From the NCBI RefSeq assembly GCF_000753865.1, contig NZ_JQFW01000056.1:186001-250000 (forward strand): a DNA stretch of 64,000 nt. Direction: 5' to 3'. This DNA is from Alteromonas sp. LOR. Its GTDB lineage: Bacteria > Pseudomonadota > Gammaproteobacteria > Enterobacterales > Alteromonadaceae. Below the pieces are notes generated by a model, which saw nothing but the letters and a program-made list of their open reading frames with translations, was not told the DNA's origin and did not search any database. Below, one piece after another: positions 59,819 through 64,000 of this stretch; positions within the stretch are counted from its first letter, which is position 1; each line of letters begins with the position of its first letter. The position numbers were made by a program, and so were the translations under genes.

Positions 59819-60856
59819 ATGACTTCACTAAAGCACCGTATTCAACGCTCACCTCTTTTTTCTCGGCTTTTTTTTCGCATTGCTTCTCACCTCGTGTCTC
59901 GCTTTGCTTGTCGCCCTTCTGCTTTTTGTGGTTTGTTCCTAGCTAAAGGTTTAATAGGTAGTGCTATCTTTAGTTTCTTACTTGTAGCAAACGTAACTGT
60001 TGCCGCCAGCTTATTGCCACAAGAGCAAAATAGAGGCTCATCCAATAGCTTCAACACTGAATATCATCAAACAGAAAGCCCTGCACTACACGAGGGGCAA
60101 CAGGCCCCTAAAAAAGATAGCTTGCGAATAGTTAGCCTGGCCCCACACCTCACCGAATGGGCGTACAGTTTGGGGTTAGGCCCTAACCTTGTGGCAGTAA
60201 GTGATTACAGCGATTACCCCGAGGCAGCGAAAGCGCTGCCTCGAGTTGCTGACTACCAAGGCGTAGATATGGCCGCCATTCTCGCTTTTAAGCCCGATTT
60301 GGTGTTGGCGTGGAAAGGGGGGAATAAGCCACAAGATATTCAAAAGTTGTCGTCTTTGGGGCTTAACGTGTTTGATAGCGCAATAACGCAAATAGACGAT
60401 ATCCCATCAGAACTCATTCGTTTAGGTACGCTAACGCATACTAGTTTGAAGGCGAAAACCCTGGCGGAAGCATTTAATGAGAAGATAGCGGCGTTAAAAA
60501 ACGCTTATTCAAGGGAGACGCCCAAAAACGTGTTCTATTACTCATGGTCCACACCCTTGATGACAGTGGGCCCTAAAGCATGGCCAAACAAACTACTGAA
60601 CGTATGCGGCGCGCAGACGGCATTTTATGACAGCCCCCTCGATTACCCTCAAGTATCCGTTTCAGAAGTGCTAATGCGTCAGGTTGATGTAATTATTGCG
60701 GCAAGTAACGAAAGCCAAGCGTCATTGTCATCATTCTGGGAACCTCATTCAGACTTTTTAGATGCGGAAATAGTTACTGTGAACCCCGACATAACCAGCC
60801 GATTCTCGCTGCGCCTTGCAGATGAACTAAAACGACTTTGCAGCGGTATTAATTAG
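59819..60856 (+). CDS. btuF: Cobalamin/Fe(III)-siderophore periplasmic binding protein, BtuF-like
   Basis: This 345-residue protein has a class III substrate-binding fold from residue about 100 on: LRIVSLAPHLTEWAYSLGLG, VAVSDYSDYPEAAKALPRVA, and AAILAFKPDLVLAWKGGNKP. The order and the cbiB/mtnN neighbours favour BtuF, the vitamin B12-binding component of BtuCD-F. The N-terminus is unusually long: about 60 basic or hydrophobic residues before ANVTVAAS, then a polar linker. The start could lie further downstream. No btuC or btuD is seen nearby. Confidence 0.8.
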   Translation: MTSLKHRIQRSPLFSRLFFRIASHLVSRFACRPSAFCGLFLAKGLIGSAIFSFLLVANVTVAASLLPQEQNRGSSNSFNTEYHQTESPALHEGQQAPKKDSLRIVSLAPHLTEWAYSLGLGPNLVAVSDYSDYPEAAKALPRVADYQGVDMAAILAFKPDLVLAWKGGNKPQDIQKLSSLGLNVFDSAITQIDDIPSELIRLGTLTHTSLKAKTLAEAFNEKIAALKNAYSRETPKNVFYYSWSTPLMTVGPKAWPNKLLNVCGAQTAFYDSPLDYPQVSVSEVLMRQVDVIIAASNESQASLSSFWEPHSDFLDAEIVTVNPDITSRFSLRLADELKRLCSGIN

Positions 60857-61077
60857 GGCGCGTTGAACTTCACTGTACAACTTTGTCCACCTTCGGACAG
60901 CGCCTGTACGCTGTTTATACTGCGTTAAATGGTTTCGATTTAGCATGCTAGACCTTCAACCATTTACCTTGTCTAAAAAGCACACAGGCTACTGCAAAAA
61001 TGCACAGTAAAGATAAACACGCCCTACACTTTTTGTAGTATATTGTTCATTGAATTATCGCAACGGGAAAGGTCATC

Positions 61078-61482
61078 ATGCGATTTGTTGTGACAGGTTT
61101 CTTAATTGCTGTGGGCGTTGCATTGTTTTTATCTTTGCAATTTACCGCTAAAGCCACCACTTATCGAAATATTGAAGCGTCACCTTTTCTGCTAGAAAGA
61201 GTGGCCAGTAACGATTGGCTGCTAATCGATGTTCGCTCTCCTGAAGAATACGCCGACGGACACATTCCTGGTGCCATCAACATGCCCCATAAAAGCATTG
61301 ATGAGTACATAAGCGAATTGCAGGAATATAAAGATAAGCCCATCATTCTCTACTGCCGCTCAGGTAGACGAGCAAAACTCGCAATGAAAGTACTGCAAGA
61401 ACAAGACTTTACCGACGTTATGCATTTGGAAGGCGATATATTGGGCTGGAATGAAGCTGGATACGCTGTGGAAAAAATGTAA
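61078..61482 (+). CDS. Membrane-anchored rhodanese-like protein
   Basis: This 134-residue single-domain rhodanese follows an N-terminal membrane helix (residues 5-22). Motifs are WLLIDVRSPEEYADGHIPGA and the active-site loop YCRSGRRAK with Cys93. It should act in the periplasm as a sulfurtransferase or thiol carrier. GGAAAGG is placed well before the ATG. It is a single gene, separated from btuF by about 220 bp in which I see only a short TGTCC/GGACA hairpin. Confidence 0.88.
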   Translation: MRFVVTGFLIAVGVALFLSLQFTAKATTYRNIEASPFLLERVASNDWLLIDVRSPEEYADGHIPGAINMPHKSIDEYISELQEYKDKPIILYCRSGRRAKLAMKVLQEQDFTDVMHLEGDILGWNEAGYAVEKM

Positions 61483-61503
61483 CAGCTAGGCTGTTCGTGA
61501 GCG

Positions 61504-61610
61504 TCCTTTTCTCACTAGTTCCTCTTTCACTGATTCTCTTTTAACTGACTCTAATTTAACTGGCTCCCTTTTAACTGACGTCCTTTAGATTTAATTCCTT
61601 TGAACTGACT
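61504..61610. repeat. Degenerate 15-bp tandem repeat downstream of the rhodanese gene
   Basis: Seven units of 15-16 bases with consensus TCCTTTTAACTGACT are arranged head to tail. The first begins at 61504 and the last ends at 61610. The units differ at several positions, so the array is old. The whole 61483-61830 gap holds no gene that I can support. Confidence 0.75.
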
Positions 61611-61830
61611 TCCTTAAGCCTAAACGCCCTTATTTTCAACCAGGCCGTTATTACCTAGCGGTATCTGAGCTGTGTCCAAGCTATTTACCTAGAGATGGTC
61701 TCCCCATGCCCTAGCTACCCCCTATCTAGTTCACAGTTAAACCACAACGTGAGCCGTGCGAAGCTGTACAACTGTGTGGTACACTTTTTTGCACTACACG
61801 TTTTCACACACGCAACCTCAAGAAAACCAA

Positions 61831-62214
61831 ATGCAAATAGATATTGCTACTCCCGCTATGTTGTTTCCTGCTATTTCGTTACTGTTACTGGCGTATACGA
61901 ATAGATTTCTCACCCTTGCGACTATCATTAGGAACTTTGCGAAAGAAGAACGCAACGACAATACGGTTGCGCAAATCACAAACCTGCGACAGCGCATTTC
62001 ACTGATAAAGCGTATGCAAATAGCTGGCGTAGGCAGCTTCTTTTTATGCGTAGTTTCTATGCTTGCCATTTACCTGACGTATCAAAAAGTCGGTAATTGG
62101 ATATTTGCAGCAAGCTTGGTGTCATTACTTTATTCACTTTGGATGTCTGTTCGAGAAATCTTGATTTCTGTTGAAGCACTTGACGTTCATTTAGACGGTA
62201 TGAAGGGTGACTGA
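61831..62214 (+). CDS. DUF2721 family membrane protein
   Basis: This 127-residue DUF2721 protein has three hydrophobic helices: AMLFPAISLLLLAYTNRFLT, then VGSFFLCVVSMLAIYLTY, then WIFAASLVSLLYSLWM. A conserved cytoplasmic stretch NLRQRISLIKRMQ lies between the first two. Function of the family is not known. The longer frame back to 61756 lacks a ribosome site, so I start at 61831. Its TGA overlaps the ATG of the acetyltransferase, suggesting coupling. Confidence 0.78.
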   Translation: MQIDIATPAMLFPAISLLLLAYTNRFLTLATIIRNFAKEERNDNTVAQITNLRQRISLIKRMQIAGVGSFFLCVVSMLAIYLTYQKVGNWIFAASLVSLLYSLWMSVREILISVEALDVHLDGMKGD

Positions 62215-62825
62215 TGCACAACACTGCCCCCAAAGACGCCGCACGCGAAGGAACAACTCGCCAAGACATACACTATGTACAGCTAGCCCCGCAGTATTTT
62301 GAGGGCGTAATTGCACTGGGAAATCACGTTCATGGCGATAACTACTTAACTCCCGAGCTTATGTCTGATTATTACACGCGTAGCTTTCACAATAACGTTA
62401 ATGCTAGCTGGCTAGCATTGCACAATGACGTAGTCGTAGGATTCAGGCTTACGTTTGCGCATACGCAATGGACGCCGGATAAATGGTGTTCAACAAACCT
62501 TTGGACCGTCGACAAAGACAAAGTCTGTTATTTTAAATGCAATACGGTTGTTCCTGACAAACAAGGCTTGGGGATTGGCAGCAAACTGTTGGCCAAGTCG
62601 ATTGAAAGCGCATCAATACAAGGCGCTCTTGCTGGACTCGCTCATATATGGCTAGCCAGTCCGGGAAATAGTGCGTTTAAATATTTCTCGAAAAATGGCG
62701 GTGTACTTATCAAAAAACATCCTAATAAATGGCAGTACGCGTCAATCTACGAAGGTTACGATTGCCCTGTTTGCGACGAGCACTGTTACTGTGAAGGTGC
62801 CGAAATGATGCTTTCGTTTTCTTAA
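62214..62825 (+). CDS. GNAT family acetyltransferase with Cys-rich tail
   Basis: This 203-residue protein has a GNAT core: an acetyl-CoA-binding VPDKQGLGIGSKLLAKSIES (about 117-136) and a C-terminal domain ending in a cluster of Cys and His (CPVCDEHCYCEGAEMM, about 182-197). That tail could bind a metal and is not usual in the family. It is translationally coupled to the DUF2721 gene and is followed 20 bp later by an FAD-dependent amine oxidase. An amine substrate is possible but unproven. Confidence 0.75.
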   Translation: MHNTAPKDAAREGTTRQDIHYVQLAPQYFEGVIALGNHVHGDNYLTPELMSDYYTRSFHNNVNASWLALHNDVVVGFRLTFAHTQWTPDKWCSTNLWTVDKDKVCYFKCNTVVPDKQGLGIGSKLLAKSIESASIQGALAGLAHIWLASPGNSAFKYFSKNGGVLIKKHPNKWQYASIYEGYDCPVCDEHCYCEGAEMMLSFS

Positions 62826-62845
62826 AATAAGTCGCAAATCCAACT

Positions 62846-64000
62846 ATGATCTACGACCCCCTCGTTTCTACTTCAGTATCGCCATTACACCCTCAGCCCA
62901 ACAGCTATTGGCATGCTCATTATCAATGCAAAACACTACCGTCCTCCTCTGTTTACTCATTCACAGAAAAGCAAACCGACTACCTAGTTATTGGAGGAGG
63001 TTACACTGGTCTGTCTGCGGCGATAAGCTTATCTGAGGCAGGCAAAAGCGTAACGGTAATAGATGCTCACGGGTTGGGATTTGGCTGTTCGGGCCGAAAC
63101 GCTGGGTTTGTCTTATCAGGTAGCGGACGCTTGTCCTTACCTGCAATACAGGATAAATGGGGGCCTGAAACCGCTACTGGAATGCAGCAAGAGTTTGATA
63201 GCGCCGTTACTTTGTTATTTGAGCGCATTGAGCGATACAACATGCAGGTGGATTTAGTTAAAGGCCCTTACTACAAACTAGCACACACCCAAAAACAGGC
63301 CGTACTTTTACATGCATCGGCATATGCTATGAATCGTCAATTTAACGGCAATGCAGAACTGCTTAGTCAAGATGACATTGCATCTCGCTTTTCTATACGT
63401 AGCGTGCATGGTGGAGTACAAACACCCGGTGCCTGTGTAAACCCGCTGAAGCTGGTTGATGAATATGCCCGTGTAGCCTTCACAAAAGGAGCGCAACTGC
63501 TCTATCAAACGCCAGCACTGCGTATTGAAGACAAGAAATCTTATTTTAATGTAGTTACTGAAAAAGGCCCTATTCGCGCAAAACACATACTGCTGGCGAC
63601 TAATGCCTATACACCCAAGCAATTTCATTCAAGCATTGATACAAAGCACTTCCCTGTCCAATCCAGCATTTTGGTTACCGCCCCATTGAGCAAAGAGATG
63701 CAGCAAGAGACTGGCCTTAATCATGCAGCCAGCTTTATGGATACTCGTACCATGAAATACTATTATCGCGTACTTCCTGATGGCAGGCTTTTGTTCGGAG
63801 GACGGGGCGCTGTAACGGGAAAAAATGCGGATAATGAAAAAGAAAAGCAGCGTTTATTTAACGCAATGGCGGCCTCTTTCCCGCCATTACGTCACATTGA
63901 CGTAGACTACTTTTGGAGTGGCTGGGTAAGCGTATCGATGGATAGCATGCCAAGAATTTTTACTACCGACGAGGGGCGTATTGGCTATGCCATGGGGTAT
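62846..64000 (+). CDS. FAD-dependent amine oxidase (DAO family), truncated by window end
   Basis: The frame is open from ATG 62846 to the window edge (385 codons, no stop). An FAD-binding Rossmann motif YLVIGGGYTGLSAAISLSEA lies near residue 46. GFGCSGRNAGFVLSG follows, a pattern typical of DAO-family amine oxidases such as gamma-glutamylputrescine oxidase (PuuB). YYRVLPDGRLLFGGRG, near residue 308, fits as well. The likely reaction is oxidation of an amine or N-acyl amine with release of H2O2. It follows the acetyltransferase gene by 20 bp and may share its transcript. Confidence 0.82.
   Translation, partial: MIYDPLVSTSVSPLHPQPNSYWHAHYQCKTLPSSSVYSFTEKQTDYLVIGGGYTGLSAAISLSEAGKSVTVIDAHGLGFGCSGRNAGFVLSGSGRLSLPAIQDKWGPETATGMQQEFDSAVTLLFERIERYNMQVDLVKGPYYKLAHTQKQAVLLHASAYAMNRQFNGNAELLSQDDIASRFSIRSVHGGVQTPGACVNPLKLVDEYARVAFTKGAQLLYQTPALRIEDKKSYFNVVTEKGPIRAKHILLATNAYTPKQFHSSIDTKHFPVQSSILVTAPLSKEMQQETGLNHAASFMDTRTMKYYYRVLPDGRLLFGGRGAVTGKNADNEKEKQRLFNAMAASFPPLRHIDVDYFWSGWVSVSMDSMPRIFTTDEGRIGYAMGY

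Overview
The window looks like a chromosomal segment of a marine gammaproteobacterium of the order Alteromonadales, most likely Alteromonas or a close relative. This rests on gene content and order: rsmI/lpoA-yraN-diaA-dolP, arcB near gltBD, an mtnN-cbiB-btuF run, carboxynorspermidine genes, a TonB-dependent receptor, a MrpABCDEFG antiporter and an AcnD/PrpF methylcitrate cycle. It is an inference without a database search. No tRNA, rRNA, CRISPR array or intact prophage was seen.

Layout. 0-9 kb: a secreted pectinacetylesterase-like hydrolase, a DUF3833 lipoprotein and a chalcone-isomerase-fold protein (minus strand); a PLP-dependent desulfhydrase-like gene carrying an in-frame minisatellite; a small unknown gene; the norspermidine/spermidine pair (dehydrogenase and nspC) separated by a hairpin terminator; an LLM flavin oxidoreductase. 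9-15 kb: divergent rsmI and the lpoA-yraN-diaA-dolP envelope cluster, then an overlapping MFS efflux gene. 15-20.5 kb: an accessory stretch with a class C beta-lactamase-like lipoprotein, an AT-rich membrane-protein gene followed by a solitary integron-type attC site, a decayed cold-shock gene, a Cys-rich secreted protein of unknown function, and an internally deleted IS5-family transposase. 20.5-26.5 kb: a six-gene Mrp sodium/proton antiporter operon with fused MrpA-MrpB.

26.6-29.6 kb: an unknown membrane protein, an SMR transporter and a DesK/DesR-type two-component system, apparently one transcription unit preceded by a perfect 14-bp palindrome. 30-40.6 kb: a TonB-dependent receptor with a FadR-like operator upstream, divergent from a GntR regulator and the methylcitrate genes prpB, prpC, acnD and prpF. 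Operator-like TTGTCGACAA palindromes precede the regulator, and four long hairpin repeats sit between the prp genes. Odd-chain fatty acid breakdown yields propionyl-CoA, which would connect the receptor with the pathway.

40.6-48.3 kb (minus strand): a sodium/solute symporter, a YdbT/YdbS pair of PH-domain membrane proteins, ArcB lacking one of its two redox cysteines, and an amidase with an SH3 domain. 48.3-55 kb: gltBD behind a long AT-rich leader with a perfect ArgR box. 55-64 kb: a small exported protein, a FAAH-type amidase, a DUF2726 protein, mtnN-cbiB-btuF, a membrane-anchored rhodanese, a degenerate 15-bp tandem repeat, a DUF2721 protein, a GNAT acetyltransferase with a Cys-rich tail, and an FAD amine oxidase cut by the window end.

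Most of the window is ordinary core genome. The most unusual signals are the lone attC cassette, the repeat insertion in the PLP enzyme, the regulatory sites around the prp region, the prp-associated hairpin repeats, and the palindrome-headed efflux/two-component unit.
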